Source: Ornithodoros turicata
Taxonomy: Eukaryota; Arthropoda; Arachnida; Ixodida; Argasidae
Length of the DNA stretch: 64,000 nucleotides
NCBI RefSeq assembly: GCF_037126465.1
Contig: NC_088201.1
Location: 21,498,550 to 21,562,549 of the forward strand
Direction of reading: 5' to 3'
A model generated the notes under the pieces. It saw nothing but the letters and a program-made list of their open reading frames with translations. It was not told where the DNA came from and did no database searches. Below are positions 22,144 to 33,476 of the stretch, one piece after another. The number at the start of each line of letters is the position of its first letter. Positions within the stretch are counted from its first letter, which is position 1. The translations under genes and the position numbers were made by a program.

Positions 22144-22296
22144 ATTGAAGCAAAAGCCTGAGGTGAAGTGAAGCCAAAATCTCCATTTTATTTTTTATTA
22201 AAACCAATCAACCAACGAACCTGAGGTCAGGAGCCGCCGATAGCAGTCCCTGTTTGAAATATCGGCGGCTCGCGAGCTGAGCCTTTTGCTTCAATA
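22144..22296. repeat. Foldback repeat with GGAGCCGCCGATA core
   Basis: The terminal inverted repeats ATTGAAGCAAAAGCCTGAG and GAGCCTTTTGCTTCAAT enclose inner arms GGAGCCGCCGATA and TATCGGCGGCTC. The same core occurs at 45837 and, split by a MITE, at 52848/53176. Confidence 0.65.
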
Positions 22297-22964
22297 TATA
22301 CCTTCACCGCATCGCTGGGTTCCCCACTTTTCAGCGTCAGCTACCCATCAGTTATGCAAGACTCGCCGCTTTTAAATTTACATTCCCCTGTTGAGCAATG
22401 ACATGGAAGAGGACGATAGCGCGACCCCTTGGCGTGCACTGCCATTCTGTTTTGTTAGTCAGTAAAAGTTTGAAGGCAGTTCGGCTCGGTCGTCTCTTCC
22501 CTTTCGTAACACCCCGATGTAGCAAGAAGCGTATCCAAGGGCCGACGTGATGGGCTTTCGGGTTTTTCGTTAGCCTTACGTAGACTTCGAGAGCAACCCA
22601 ACAAAATGATGGTGTCCTGCACACTCGCGTGTGTTGAACGCCGAAATAGTTACATAGTACGTTACATAGTAAAGATGTACATCGTGCTGTTATTTCCAGT
22701 CCAAATCGCTCTTTTTCTTTGTTCTGTCTGAAGAAGATCGGTTATAGGGGTTAGGGGTGTGTTTCTGTGCGCATCCTCTGAGAAAAGCAGTATTCGAATG
22801 TGATATGTTGGTATTCTTAAAGAAGAGCTTTCTTCACATTCGACTCACTCAATTCTTACGATAATCATATAACACCACAAGGAATGCTAGTATAGAATAT
22901 CTGAAATATATAATATATATCTATATAGATCGATATCTGAAACAATGCGTTTGATTCAGATGCA
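22297..22964. other. Unassigned spacer
   Basis: No gene is recognised. A short AT-rich TATATA/TATAGATCGATA palindrome lies near 22905-22940. Confidence 0.4.
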
Positions 22965-22966
22965 TA

Positions 22967-23843
22967 CAGGGTGTCCCAGAAAACGTGTCATTGAATTGTA
23001 ATAAAAAAACTAGGCCACCTAGAATCATGCGGTCAACAGCATTTGTTCTTATTAGGTTTTTGCCACCTCCTAATGTGAATGTCATGTATTCCAAGTTTAA
23101 TTATGTAAATATTTGCGAGCTGAACTCGGAAATTTGCTAAGTAAAGGGCACTTTTTTACCCCACCACTATGAAGAGCATGCCGAATTCACTCAAATTCAT
23201 GATAATTCACAGTGATATTCACGAGCTATCGCATCAGAAAAAATAGCCGAATATCATGCTTTGCGAAGCACCGGACCATAGGGCGCGATGACTTTTTCAG
23301 CGCAATCGCTCTCAGAGCGACGAAAGGAGGTTCCGAAGCCAGCCCACAGAGTGATAGTAGAAAAAGTAACAGTTCCTAAAATTGGGAGAGGGAAAGCATT
23401 AGCCCAGCGAAAGTCAGACGTGATAAGCCGTGCCTGTTTTATCTCTTTCTGCGATATCAGGGAGGGCTGGGTTTCCAACCTCCTTTCGTCGGACTGACAA
23501 AGATTGCGCTGAAAAATTCATCATGCGCTATTCTGTGCGACCGCCGTAGACCATGATGTTCGGCTATTTTTTCCGATGGGATAGCTCCTGAATATCCCTG
23601 TCAATTATCATTAATTTGACTAAATTAGACACGCTCTTCACATTGGTGGGGTAAAAAAGTGACTTTTACTAGGCAAATTTCCGACTTAAGCTCGCAAAAA
23701 TTTACATAATTAAACTTACGTTACACGACATTCACATGAGGAGGTGGCAAAAACCCAGTAAGAACAAATGCCATTGACCGCATGACTGTAGGTGGTGTAG
23801 TTTTTTTATTATAATTCAATGACACGTTTTCTGGGACACCCTG
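22967..23843. mobile_element. 877 bp foldback DNA transposon (CAGGGTGTCCCAGAAAACG ends)
   Basis: The outer ends CAGGGTGTCCCAGAAAACGT and its complement at 23824-23843 are flanked by TA (22965-22966, 23844-23845). Homology between the halves extends almost to the centre, for example GGTTTTTGCCACCTCCT with AGGAGGTGGCAAAAACC and AAAAAATAGCCGAATATCAT with its partner near 23560. Arms are diverged by perhaps 10-15 percent. No transposase is recognised. The TA duplication suggests a Tc1/mariner-type source. Confidence 0.8.
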
Positions 23844-23849
23844 TATATG

Positions 23850-25227
23850 ATCCAGTGAAACAAATACAGCTAGATAACAGATAAGCAAACAAGCAACTCT
23901 GTACCTCCCGTTGTTGCTCACCAACTTACACTGCAGCACCTTCACTCAGCATACTCTCAACGACTCCCTGTGTACACTGATGGATCAGTGTCTCAAGGCG
24001 GATCCACTGCAGCCTTTTATATGCCACATGAAAACCTTGAAGTGGCCCACAAGCTCCCCTACGAGACGTCATCTACTGAGTCCGAGCTCTTCGCCATACT
24101 GACCGCGTTGAACCACATAGCGGTATCACCGCCAGGCGCTTGGGTTGTGTTCACGGACAGTAAGGTGGCGCTAGAAGGTCTAGCAAATTATTGTTCCAGA
24201 ACAATCGGCGGCCTAGACACCATGATAGTCGCAATACACAACAGACTTCTACCCTTTGGTCATAGCCTGTGTTTCCAATGGGTACCCAGTCACACCGGCC
24301 TGCACGGAAACACCCGTGCAGACGCCTTAGTACGTCGGGCACATGGGGACGGCACCTCCAATAACTGTCTCCTACCACTTTCAGCCTCATCGTGTCGATT
24401 ACAAACACAGTGACCCCGTCGTAACGGCACTCGGCAGTTTCAAGAGGACGCTGTCCGACTGAACGACCATCTCCTGTCTATCGACCCGTCGATGGATTTC
24501 GTTCCCACACACCACTGCTCGCGTCAAGAACCGTCCATTCTACACCGATTACGCCTTAATACCGCCAGGACACCTCTACTTCTCTGTAAAATGGGTCTTC
24601 TCCAGTCGCCCAAATGCCCCACTTGCGCGGTTTAAGCTGATGTTCCACACCTTCTCCACGACTGCCACCCCTCGACACCCCTCGAGCCACGCTGACACGA
24701 CGCCTACTCGAGCTGCGGTGCACGGACTTTTCTCTGGCCACTCTGCTCGGCCCAGTACGAGATCACACACAGCGGTCTGTGACCAAAGCAGTCCTGACTT
24801 CCTCGAGAGATTCGGGTCTTATGAACAGCCTGTGAACTCAGTCGTGCAATCGCATTCTTCTGTGCTCCACTCTCACCATCACGCATTAACCTCATGCTTT
24901 CCTTTTAAAGTCATCTTCTGTGATCCATCTCATCATTCTTTCACCGTTTGTCTTTTTGTCTTTAATCTGCCTCACCCTTCTATTTGTTAGTTTATCCTTT
25001 ATTTCCTAATTCATTTTCTTTTTATTTATTTCTTAATTTTTCTTTCTTTATTTATCTCTTATTCCTTCCTATTTCTTTCTTTCTTTAATTATTTTCTTTT
25101 TTATTTATTTCTTATTTCTTAATTTTATTTATTTATTTAATTCTGGAATAGCAAGCCGACGTCCCGTTTGGCTGACCTTTCCTCCCTTTTTTTGCTTTCC
25201 TTCTCGTCTAATAAATATATCCCCCCC
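23850..25227 (+). mobile_element. 5'-truncated LINE with RNase H, AATAAATATAT/poly-C-tailed family
   Basis: RNase H is followed by a zinc knuckle (CPTCAVxADVPHLLHDC, about 24615-24665, with an in-frame stop). A long T-rich 3'UTR made of TTTA/TTTC units (24990-25140) ends GCTGACCTTTCCTCCC, AATAAATATAT and seven C. The same tail recurs at 25463 and 45110. The exact 5' edge is unknown; it begins just after the foldback element. Confidence 0.75.
23940..24413 (+). pseudogene. LINE RNase H domain
   Basis: Motifs in order are PVYTDGSVSQGG (first catalytic Asp), SSTESELFAILTAL (Glu), VVFTDSKVALEGL (Asp) and QWVPSHTGLHGNTRADAL (His/Asp region). All four catalytic positions are readable in one 147-codon frame that ends with a stop at 24413, so this domain is better preserved than that at 12.3 kb. 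Confidence 0.8.
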
Positions 25228-25287
25228 GAGGCGAGCTCTATTTAGGTACAAACACAACACATGGAGCCTCCAAGAGCTTAAGGGACA

Positions 25288-25368
25288 AAGTCAACAAGTA
25301 ATTCACGAAAAAGCCCCTGGCGCTGGAGCTCACTGGTTTTTTCGTAAATTACTTCTTACTTGTTGGAT
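25288..25368. repeat. Hairpin repeat
   Basis: CAACAAGTAATTCACGAAAAA pairs with TTTTTCGTAAATTACTTCTTACTTGTTGG, which has a small bulge, around a GC-rich loop. Confidence 0.6.
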
Positions 25369-25462
25369 AGTCTGTTCTTCCGCTCAGCGTGGCACGTGGG
25401 AACATTCGTGAACATACTTACTCTGTTGCAGGGCCTTCACAGTTCTTCAGCGTATGGTAACT

Positions 25463-25556
25463 GAACTGAAGCCAAAGGCAAGCTGACGTCCCGTTTGGCT
25501 GACCCTTCCTCCCCCTTTTTTTTTCTTTGTTCTAATAAATATATCCCCCCCCCCCA
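25463..25556 (+). mobile_element. Tail-only LINE copy
   Basis: GCAAGCTGACGTCCCGTTTG, AATAAATATAT and a run of 11-12 C repeat the end of the preceding LINE. AACTG on both sides may be a short duplication. Confidence 0.7.
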
Positions 25557-25729
25557 ACTGCAGGTAAGGTAAACAGTATGCCACTTCCTACATGCAGCTT
25601 GTTTTCATTGCAGTATCGAGTACTGCACCTATGACGACACAGCGGCTGTCAAGTATATAGAAAGATTTCTCTGTTATCACAGCACTCTGAAGCCTGTGCA
25701 CAGAACTCTGTCTGCCTTAAACTTCAGTT

Positions 25730-25991
25730 TCACCACCTTCTGCTGTCATGTGCAAAGCTGTACTTCCATAGTACTTCCATACAGTTCCACGTTCTTGCTC
25801 TCGGCACGTCCACTAGCGCAACTAAGGCTCCCCTAGCTGTCGCATGGTCACTAGCATCTGTCACAATGTCACTGACGGTCGCTTGACAATCTTTCTTGTG
25901 TCTTACACTTTTGATCATTCTTTGGCAGGAATGGGTTGTGATACCAGTAAAATTATTAAGGATATAGGAGGGCTGCATTGGCTCATCCTTT
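25730..25991 (-). CDS. Possible terminal exon of an unidentified gene
   Basis: The minus-strand acceptor CTCGGGCCTAAACCTGCACAG, with a branch-point-like CCTAAAC, ends at 25992. The exon then reads one base plus 86 codons to TGA at 25730. It has an N-glycosylation-like NFT, several Cys and a balanced composition, with no transposon motif. It could equally be a chance frame, since no polyA signal close downstream and no partner exon was identified. It could be downstream of the candidate first exon at 27051-27236. Confidence 0.25.
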
Positions 25992-26099
25992 CTGTGCAGG
26001 TTTAGGCCCGAGAAACGTGCGGGAATACTTTTGAATTGACAGCTATAACTGCATGAGAAAACTTACTTCTGCTGTTTTTTTATCGGAATTCAAACACAT

Positions 26100-26264
26100 T
26101 AGTGAGTTTTAGTGAATCGTACGCTATCGCCTTTGCGCACGCAAGGAACAGCGTGGTGGGTCTGCGCACTGCGCGAGGCTCTCTTTATGTTATGCGCGTG
26201 CGCAAGACCACTATCCCTTAAGTACGCAAATGCGATATAGGGTACGATGCACTAAAACTCGCTA
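26100..26264. mobile_element. Short foldback MITE
   Basis: TAGTGAGTTTTAGTGAATCG pairs with the right end CGATGCACTAAAACTCGCTA. Inner arms rich in GCGCACGC also pair. TA is present at both tips. No second copy was seen in the window. Confidence 0.6.
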
Positions 26265-27050
26265 TTCATTAGGCACATTCGAAAGGTATTTACAGTAAAC
26301 ATTAGCAGGATAACATCGAACCATGGCATGCTTGAGCAGAACAGGCAGGCAGAGATTTGCGCAGGATTTTAACCTCTGCGGCGGTTACATCTCAATTTTG
26401 TAATTCCGTAGGTTGGGGGAGTGTGGCACCGTATCCACTGGCGTTTTCGGGCTCTTCTTTTCTTGTTTTTGTTTCTTTACATTTGGTAGTCATTTGTGAC
26501 TTTTTTGCAGGTATTAGGGGGTTGTACGATCTTTGGGGGTGTAGAGGTATGGGGGGAGGAGGTGCTAGGAAAATCACTGCACGAACATCACGAACACATC
26601 GTCCACAACGTGTCGCCCAGATGATTTACCTCAAGCATGCGGCCGATCCGCGCACGACTCGGCTTCAAAAGTGTTATTCACTCGGTGGGGTCGTTGTTCT
26701 CACAAATCGCAACAGCGGCGGAGTCCTTGCACTCGCCAATGACGCCACCAGTGCACGGACAGTACGTCCTGAAAATCGTTCACTCCGCCCTGATCTGCCT
26801 GCCAACCAGGGGTATACAGTTCACTTAAAGAACAATTGCTCTTGTTACAGATCTGAAACATTTACAAAAGCATGCTTCAAACATTGTGGCTGCCGAGGAC
26901 ATTTGAGTTTCGCAAGGACCTATCGTCCATTACTGGTCTTGTCGTAGCGCTAACATGAAAGACAAAAATGCGATAACACTGCAGCAGACGAAGGACGGTA
27001 CCTTCGCTGTGACCGTACATGATTTGCGTGCGGCGCAACGGTCAACCCGA

Positions 27051-27236
27051 TCATAGGTTGCCATGGGCCTTGTGCAGAAACACGGGTGTCGCCTGCAAAC
27101 GCGTTCCCTTCTTGTTAAGGTCACTGTACTCTTTGGTGCGTATTTCTGAACATCTGGCGGGGTGTAATGGCGACACGCTTTGTCGCACTTCGCTTCCTGG
27201 CATCATGGGCCGCTTACGTTCCTCATTTTCGGTCAT
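27051..27236 (-). CDS. Possible first coding exon
   Basis: An ATG at 27236 opens a 61-codon frame rich in charged residues (MTENEERKRPMMPGSEVRQ). It lies just downstream, on the minus strand, of a CpG-rich block. The start context GATGCGATGA is not a strong Kozak match. A GTAAGC lies 19 nt after the A of the ATG and could be a donor. Without a partner exon this remains a guess. Confidence 0.22.
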   Translation of the reverse strand: MTENEERKRPMMPGSEVRQSVSPLHPARCSEIRTKEYSDLNKKGTRLQATPVFLHKAHGNL

Positions 27237-27530
27237 CGCATCTGCATCTCCCGCAGCAATGGCGGCACATTTGCGAACTCAAAACTCGCGCGAATGCTTC
27301 GCAGCATACCGTCTACGCAGTAACTCCGCGGCGTCGTGGACGACGCGGGCGACATCACGCGAGACGCGCTCTGCAGATACTGAGCTTGAGCGAGCGCGCC
27401 CGCAGATTTCGTCTCTGGCGCGTGGCGCGAAGCACGAGGGGGAGAGGTTGCGTACCGAGAGGGCTCCTCCCTGGTACCCCTTTCCCTCAAACTGACGCGA
27501 CGCGGCTTCACCGAGGCTTCAAAAGTGCGT
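27237..27530. promoter_or_regulatory. CpG-rich block, possible promoter
   Basis: CG dinucleotides are far denser here than in neighbouring sequence (for example CGCGGCGTCGTGGACGACGC and GCGAGACGCGCTC). No transposon motif is recognised. It abuts the candidate first exon on the minus strand. It may alternatively be part of an unrecognised GC-rich repeat. Confidence 0.3.
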
Positions 27531-28134
27531 AAAGAAATGCCATCGTATTTGACAGAAACTATTAACCGACTTGCAGCAGGACACTGTCTCACCTGTACTG
27601 ACACGTCCTACATGCATTGGATTGTCTGGGCAACACACTTCTTGCGCAACGCAAAGTCCGTACAGAAAACTTCTTCGCAGAAGGTCCATGAAAGAGGTTC
27701 GTAAAACTCGCGGAAAAGACAAACACGAGAGGGAACACGACATACATAGGAGAAGATAAAACAACACTCACATTCCATCTCAAGACTCATACCAGTCTTA
27801 TGTTGAGAACTTCATGCACTGTCTTGTGTCTAGTCTCAAGGAACTGTCACCCTTCGAATATATACCAGGGCCCATTTGCATGTAAATCGTGCTAGGATCC
27901 CAAACAGAAGGAACTTTTGAACATGAGAGAACTGATGTTCTGAGGCTGGAACAACATAGAAGGGACAAATACATGCATGCAATCCAGAAGATGTGGGTTC
28001 GACTCCTACAGCTGGCTAACCTTTTCAGTGACTTTCATCTTTCATCAGAAGGAACTTTCTTTGGCGCTGTTGTGCAAGTGCTTTAAACTCCTAAGACTCG
28101 TTTTCTTCTAGCTCGTGCGACATGTACATGTCCC

Positions 28135-28337
28135 GACAAAAGTTTACAGAACACGGGAGTGGTGTAAATAGCCATCGGAGCGATTCCGTTGCTGCAAACA
28201 GGAGCAGATATACTTACAAACAGGTGACAGGGTACTCCATGCACCTCTCAGTAAGTGTGTCCACTCCCGTTCGCTGCTAGGGTGTCGCTCCGATCAAGAA
28301 ATACGTCGCTCTAGTGTTCCGTAAACTTTTGTAGGGA
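28135..28337. mobile_element. 200 bp foldback MITE
   Basis: ACAAAAGTTTACAGAACAC pairs with GTGTTCCGTAAACTTTTGT. Inner segments CGGGAGTGG with CCACTCCCG and ATCGGAGCGA with TCGCTCCGAT also pair. It is non-coding. Confidence 0.65.
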
Positions 28338-28477
28338 TATGCACTATCAAAGCTGTGGCAAGGATTTTCCTTGGCAGGTTGGTTTAAACAGAGAAAAATA
28401 TGGTGAATTTTCTTCGTGTAATGATCCTCGGACGATTTATGTGCAAATGAACCCAGCTTGCTTGCATTATGGGGAGT

Positions 28478-28692
28478 ATAGTTCAATCCCGGCCGAGGAC
28501 GGTAGCAATGTGGGGGAGGTAAACATTGCTTCCAGCACCGTATGTCGGAGATTTCCGGCGCACGTCAAAAGGACCCCAGGTGGTCGAAATTATCCTCAGT
28601 TCTACTTTGCCGCACGTGCAGCATGTAGCCACACAAGTGAGGACAGACACTTTACGTGTAAATCTACTCCCAATTATTTATTATTATTATGT
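28478..28692 (+). mobile_element. SINE family S2, 5'-damaged copy
   Basis: The body GGCCGAGGACGGTAGCAATG, GGGGGAGGTAAAC and TTTACGTGTAAATCTACTCC matches the copy at 32041. The tRNA head is reduced to the B-box remnant AGTTCAATCCC. The end is (TTA)n. Confidence 0.75.
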
Positions 28693-29693
28693 GTAGCATG
28701 GTACTCGCATGTGCAATGAAAACTTCTTTCACGTGATGCACGTTCCCAGACTCGTAAAACCTCTGCTGTCCTTTAGCAATGTTGCTGCTCCCCGAAGCCG
28801 CGGAAAAGAACTGCAGATGCCATTTCACCGGCTCAGCCAAAGACGGAGTTACGCCAAAATTTTTCTTCGACCCCTGCGATATTTACGTACCTTTTGGCTG
28901 TCAAGCATGACAGGGTGTCTCGTTTTCTCCTCTTGTTTGAGCAGGACAATTTCGAAGAGGCCTCGTTATCTCACAAAGCAACTTGGAAGAGTTCAATATC
29001 TGTGCCCACCCTCTTCCTACAGCAAAAAACGTCAGTAAATCGGGCCCCATTGAGCCGGACACCCTGGACACTTCCGAGATACGCTAATATCCGCTTTTTT
29101 GTGTATTTTATTTTCCATCCCCAATTTCTACTGACATTCTGTAAAACCTCGAAGTTACTTAGTTACTTTCTCGAATTCTAGGATGAGAGCACTTGAGGAG
29201 TCAATTCCTGCATCAATGGAGCATTTCTTTCTTTATTAGTTCCATATAATTCTGCCTTGAAAAGACATTTTAGTGGAATCACTCCACATACAATCCTCCA
29301 ATAGTGCACTTGCTATACTCATGTCTGGACCAAGAACACAACATTCTTTTCTGACTTTGCCAAATTCACAGCTGAATCATGTGAGAGTAGGGCATGCTTC
29401 GCCTTCCATCAGTATTTCTCCCCGTCTTATGGTCACTTCCAAGCGACCTAGTGAAGGTGGTTTTTGAGCAGACGACTTCTCCTAGAAGGACAGAATGCAA
29501 TTTTCAATGCAACAGTACATGACATGACATGAGTCCATGACATCTCACGGTTGGAGCCTTTCAGATTAGTTTGTTGGAAGCAGAACGTTGGAACTGCACA
29601 TTTCAGTATGTGAGAAATGTACATTTCTAGGAGCAGGTTCAGAGTCATTATTCCAAAAATTCGAGAGGAACACGTTATATTGAAAGATGTTCA

Positions 29694-29699
29694 TTTATT
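29694..29699 (-). promoter_or_regulatory. PolyA signal candidate for the 30.5 kb gene
   Basis: Minus-strand AATAAA lies 778 nt after the stop at 30477. The interval holds no recognised repeat and could be a long 3'UTR. Confidence 0.4.
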
Positions 29700-30476
29700 T
29701 GTACACACAACAACACACAGACAAGTAAACCCTGCAAAACTACAATCTCTCCAGGCCATTGAGGTGCGCAATGTGTTGTCAATATGAAAACAACGAAATC
29801 GGGCCACGTCAAATTTACTGCAAGGACGACGCAAAAGATGGCTAAAAGTTAATGGCACTACAAAATTCAGGCTTACTGTATTGCTTACGAAACATTGCCA
29901 CTAACCCTAGTCCAAATTGAGCTCCAGGCATTTGTTTCTAGCAAAACTGCTGTGGTGAGTCTTGAGTAATATGTTACACAATGCACACACTTTTACATAA
30001 ATACTGTGTCGCAAAGAAGGATGGAACTAACATACAAAGGTGTAGTTTGAACATCTTTGCTTACGAGTATCTCTTGCGATATTTGCTCTGTCCTTTCTCA
30101 TATGAAAGACTTTCCATTCAGTTTTTAGTAATGGACATCATTAGCATCAAAACCCGCATACAATATTACAAACTATCCAAAAGTGAAATGGGGCTAAATA
30201 CAGAAATGCAATACATACAGTCTTATAAATACAACTGAATGACTAATGACACAACAGTGAGCTCCTGCAGAGAGCAAACAAAATGTGTGATCCAACCAGA
30301 AAACTCCGGATCACAATGTGTCATGGTCGCTAAGTCGCTATGCAGTCCTTCGATCCGTCATTACGCAGATGGAATCACATCAGGAGCACCCCATTACAGG
30401 GCTCCGATCTAATACAACTCCATATGGCTATCTGCGTTATTGTCCTTCTCACATTTACACATCACTGATGATGTTA

Positions 30477-30891
30477 CTACACAGTCTGCACGTTGCCAGT
30501 CTTATCACTGTGTGTCAGAGCATTGCCCCAGTAAAAGCCTCGAGGCCCATTTCCAAAGTGAAGGAGACATCGCCAGCGCTTCTGTTCTTCGTCGTAGTAC
30601 CAGTAGACATTGCTCACAAGGCACGACAGCACTAGAATGCTTGTTGATGCTGGAATCGCTATCCAAAGTGCAACCTGGAACTGCTGACTGTATGGGTTCT
30701 CAATGGAGTAAGCGAACAGGACCATTGGCACGATGAGCACCCAAGCAATAACAACAGGTACGAATATAAGCATAGAAGCCAGTTCTGTGTGTCGCTGACG
30801 GCGTCGCTGTTCTGCCTCTAGGTGGGGTGCTGTGCTGCATGACTTTGGGTTACTTGGGACTGTGACTTCCTCCTCACTTTTGCAGGTGCTT
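30477..30891 (-). CDS. 3'-terminal exon encoding two membrane segments
   Basis: The acceptor CATACATTGTTTTACAG (minus strand) ends at 30892. The exon supplies the third base of a codon and then 137 codons to TAG at 30477. The first 45 residues are hydrophilic with an EAEQRRRQRH basic run. Two hydrophobic segments follow (LASMLIFVPVVIAWVLIVPM, and VALWIAIPASTSILVLSCLV). A Tyr/Trp-rich, cytosol-like tail ends in NVQTV, which has the form of a class I PDZ ligand. Earlier exons should lie on the minus strand above 30900 but were not found; the flanking intron holds pogo-like and SINE repeats. Family not recognised. Confidence 0.55.
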
Positions 30892-31097
30892 CTGTAAAAC
30901 AATGTATGTTTTACACACTCGCTTCAGGAAATACGGTACATGTAATACAGCACGAACTGGCACACACCAGCAAGAAGTCCTTATTTCTATCGCCACACAG
31001 CCCACTGCAGTACTGCATTTTACATATGCACATTTTACATACGCAGATTATTATTATTACATTTTACCGGTGTAATGCTCAAATGCTTCGGCGGTAT

Positions 31098-31785
31098 CAG
31101 TCGAGTCCGTTCATAACCATATTGACGGAAACGCGAAATCCGATCGTTATATCAGAGTACCGTTATACATGAACTTTCGCGAAATCGCGCTGTCCATGAG
31201 AACGCGCCTCGTTCATGGGTAACTCGTTGACACTTGTTTGACTGCCGACATGCAACTGTCAGCCAACTCACATTTTGGAAGGATGTTTTGCACCGGCACA
31301 AAATCCGTCAAACACGCGCAACTCGTGCCTCCCTCCTTCCCACTCCCTTTCCTCATGAAAGCACGTCCCGTAGCACACAGCAACTCAGAAAAAACTTCAG
31401 GGTGGGAAAACGATGTGGAGAGGGAGCAACCTCCTCTACTCTTCGCGAACGCCTCCGAAGTCGCATGCACTACGACGCGTGCTTCTAGACTCCGTAAGTT
31501 ACACAGGGTTAAACGCACCACGTTCTTGCTTTGAGGCTGTCGGAAGCTATGGCTCTTGAAATCGCGTCCTTCCTTTGTTTTCAATTGAAAAATGTAATCT
31601 TGCTTCTTGATTTTCGCGCGTTTTACCCGCCGCCGGGAGAATTCTGATCGCTATACGCGAGCAAGTGCGTTACATCGAAGTCTTGTTTACATATACTTCA
31701 GCATGCGAACTAAAGGGAACCAGCAATTTGATTGTAGTATCGGAGTTACCGTTATATCGAAGATCGTAATAAACGGGCTCGACTG
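31098..31785. mobile_element. Pogo-like non-autonomous element P1, copy 1
   Basis: The right end TAATAAACGGGCTCGACTG followed by TA and the left end CAGTCGAGTCCGTTCATAAC form diverged terminal inverted repeats. The inner parts (GATCGTTATATCAG, TTACCGTTATATCGAAGATC) also pair. Its interior is shared with 32865-33476 (TTTTCGCGYGTTTTACC, GAATTCTGAT). TA duplications fit pogo/Tigger. No transposase is seen. Confidence 0.75.
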
Positions 31786-32040
31786 TAGATGCTGAATGCT
31801 GTAAATGCTGGTTAAAATCCGGGCGGGTTGGTGATCCATAACTGATAATTTTTGGTTGGCTGTCAGTGCACGTGCTGTCTCGTGTTCCATTTATTCCTCG
31901 TGTTCCTTAATTGTGTTCCCCCGCACTCGGGTTTCAACGATTTTAGAATGTAAACGCTAGCGCTACAAAAAATCGTGCCTTGCAAAACATTTGAGGGTAC
32001 TACAACTAAACTCAATAGAAAGCTATGAATTCACATGCTC

Positions 32041-32298
32041 AGTCGGTAGCTCAGTCGGTAACGTGTTGGCTTGCTGAGCTCAAGATCGCGAGTTCGATTC
32101 CGGCCGAGGACGGTAGCAATGTGGGGGAGGTAAACGTTGCTTCCAGCACCGTGTGTAGGAGATTCCCGGCACACGTCACAAGAACCCCAGGTGGTCCAAA
32201 TTATTCGCAGTCCTACCCTGCGGCACGTGCCGCATGTCAGCCACACAAATAGGCTGACTCACCTTACGTGTAAATCTACTCCCTCCCAATTATTACAC
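32041..32298 (+). mobile_element. SINE family S2 with intact tRNA-like head
   Basis: A perfect A box TAGCTCAGTCGGTAACG at about 32047 and B box GAGTTCGATTCC at about 32090 form the polymerase III promoter. The body is the same as at 28478. It ends GTGTAAATCTACTCCCTCCC then AATTATT. CACATG on both sides may be a duplication. It is unrelated in head and body to SINE S1. Confidence 0.8.
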
Positions 32299-32808
32299 AT
32301 GTGGAAAAATGAACCGGCTTAGTATGATGTTGCTCGTCGCATCAGTAAAATGGGGCGAATTGAGACATGTGGCTTTCCACGCCAAAGCTACCTGGGGCGT
32401 GATATCTCGTAGCAGTTGTGATCACAGCCGCTATTTCAAATCGTAGCGACGAGCTATCGTGAAAATGGCAACATATCCTTGAAGGTGAACGGGGAGACGG
32501 GAGTGGACAAGACGGATTCAAGTCCCATCTTCAAGTTCACAGCAGCTTGCTTGCCACCTTCAACAATGTTCTTCGACCTATCATGGTTATACGTAAATGT
32601 AAGATGCCGTGTTTGTGACCCATACATGCCAAGCGTACTACACTATGTTCACGCACGCCATGCCTTAGAACTTTTAATGAACTCAGTTTCATCTTGAAAT
32701 GCTCGATTTCACGTAATCCAGAAACATATTTATGTGACACACATAGATGTTTCGTGCATGTCAGATTACCCGAGAAATGCAACCTTACGTACCATTTTGC
32801 TAACAAAG

Positions 32809-32851
32809 CGGCGAAACATCTCACTACATCATCATTACTTATTTGTTGTTG
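32809..32851 (+). mobile_element. 43 bp LINE tail insertion, (GTT)n family
   Basis: The 12 bp duplication TTGCTAACAAAG lies at 32797-32808 and 32852-32863. The 43 bp between match the last bases of the (GTT)n-tailed LINE (GAAACATCTCACTACATCAT, TTATTTGTTGTTG). Confidence 0.8.
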
Positions 32852-32864
32852 TTGCTAACAAAGT

Positions 32865-33476
32865 CAGGCTCGCTTATAATGATCTTGACGGCAATGCGAA
32901 ATTCGATCATTATACGAGAGTATTGTTATGTGCGAACGCGAAAGCAGAACGTCAGTAGGACGGTGTACAAGTAGAATGGCACAGAACATGCAAATCGCTA
33001 GCCGCTTTGAAGTCGTGCGCTGTGCAACGCGTGCAACATCACTAATCCCGTCGGCTATGCGCGGTTAAACGCATCGCCTCAATGATCTTGAAAGCGCCTT
33101 CTTCCTTTGGTTTCAATAAAACAAAAGTGGAAGCGTACTTCTAAATTTTCGCGTGTTTTACCGGTCGCCGGTGGGAATTCTGATTGCCGTGCGAGAGCAA
33201 GCGCTTTCATGGCGATCGCTGCATTGAAGACTCCTTTACATATGCTTCAATGGCCGGCTACTAAACGCGCTGAAAACACACAGGTAGATTTCCTTCCGTC
33301 CTTTCTGTGTGTTCTTAGCGCTTTTGGTACTCGATCGAGCATTTTGGAAATTGGAACGCGAATACCAACAGGCTCAGTTCGACGTTTTAGGTTCAGTGGA
33401 CGAGCTGACGGGAACCAGCAGTTTGATATATCTAATTTATCGCTATACTAAAGATAGTAATAAACGGGCTCGACTG
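32865..33476. mobile_element. Pogo-like non-autonomous element P1, copy 2
   Basis: The right end TAATAAACGGGCTCGACTG is identical to copy 1. The left end CAGGCTCGCTTATAATGATC is eroded. TA follows the right end. It abuts the duplication of the 43 bp LINE tail. Confidence 0.75.

Noticed and set aside
26357..26947. 196-codon frame, longest in the window
   Set aside because: No domain or motif, composition shifts along its length, antisense frames equally open, no acceptor or polyA signal; likely chance.
27167..27532. Plus-strand Arg/His-rich frames in the CpG block
   Set aside because: High GC removes stop codons on all frames, so open length is not evidence of coding.
32460..32640. Minus-strand frame containing NIVEGGKQAAVNLKMGLESV
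   Set aside because: Protein-like composition but stops on both sides within about 60 codons and no acceptable splice sites; not strong enough to list.
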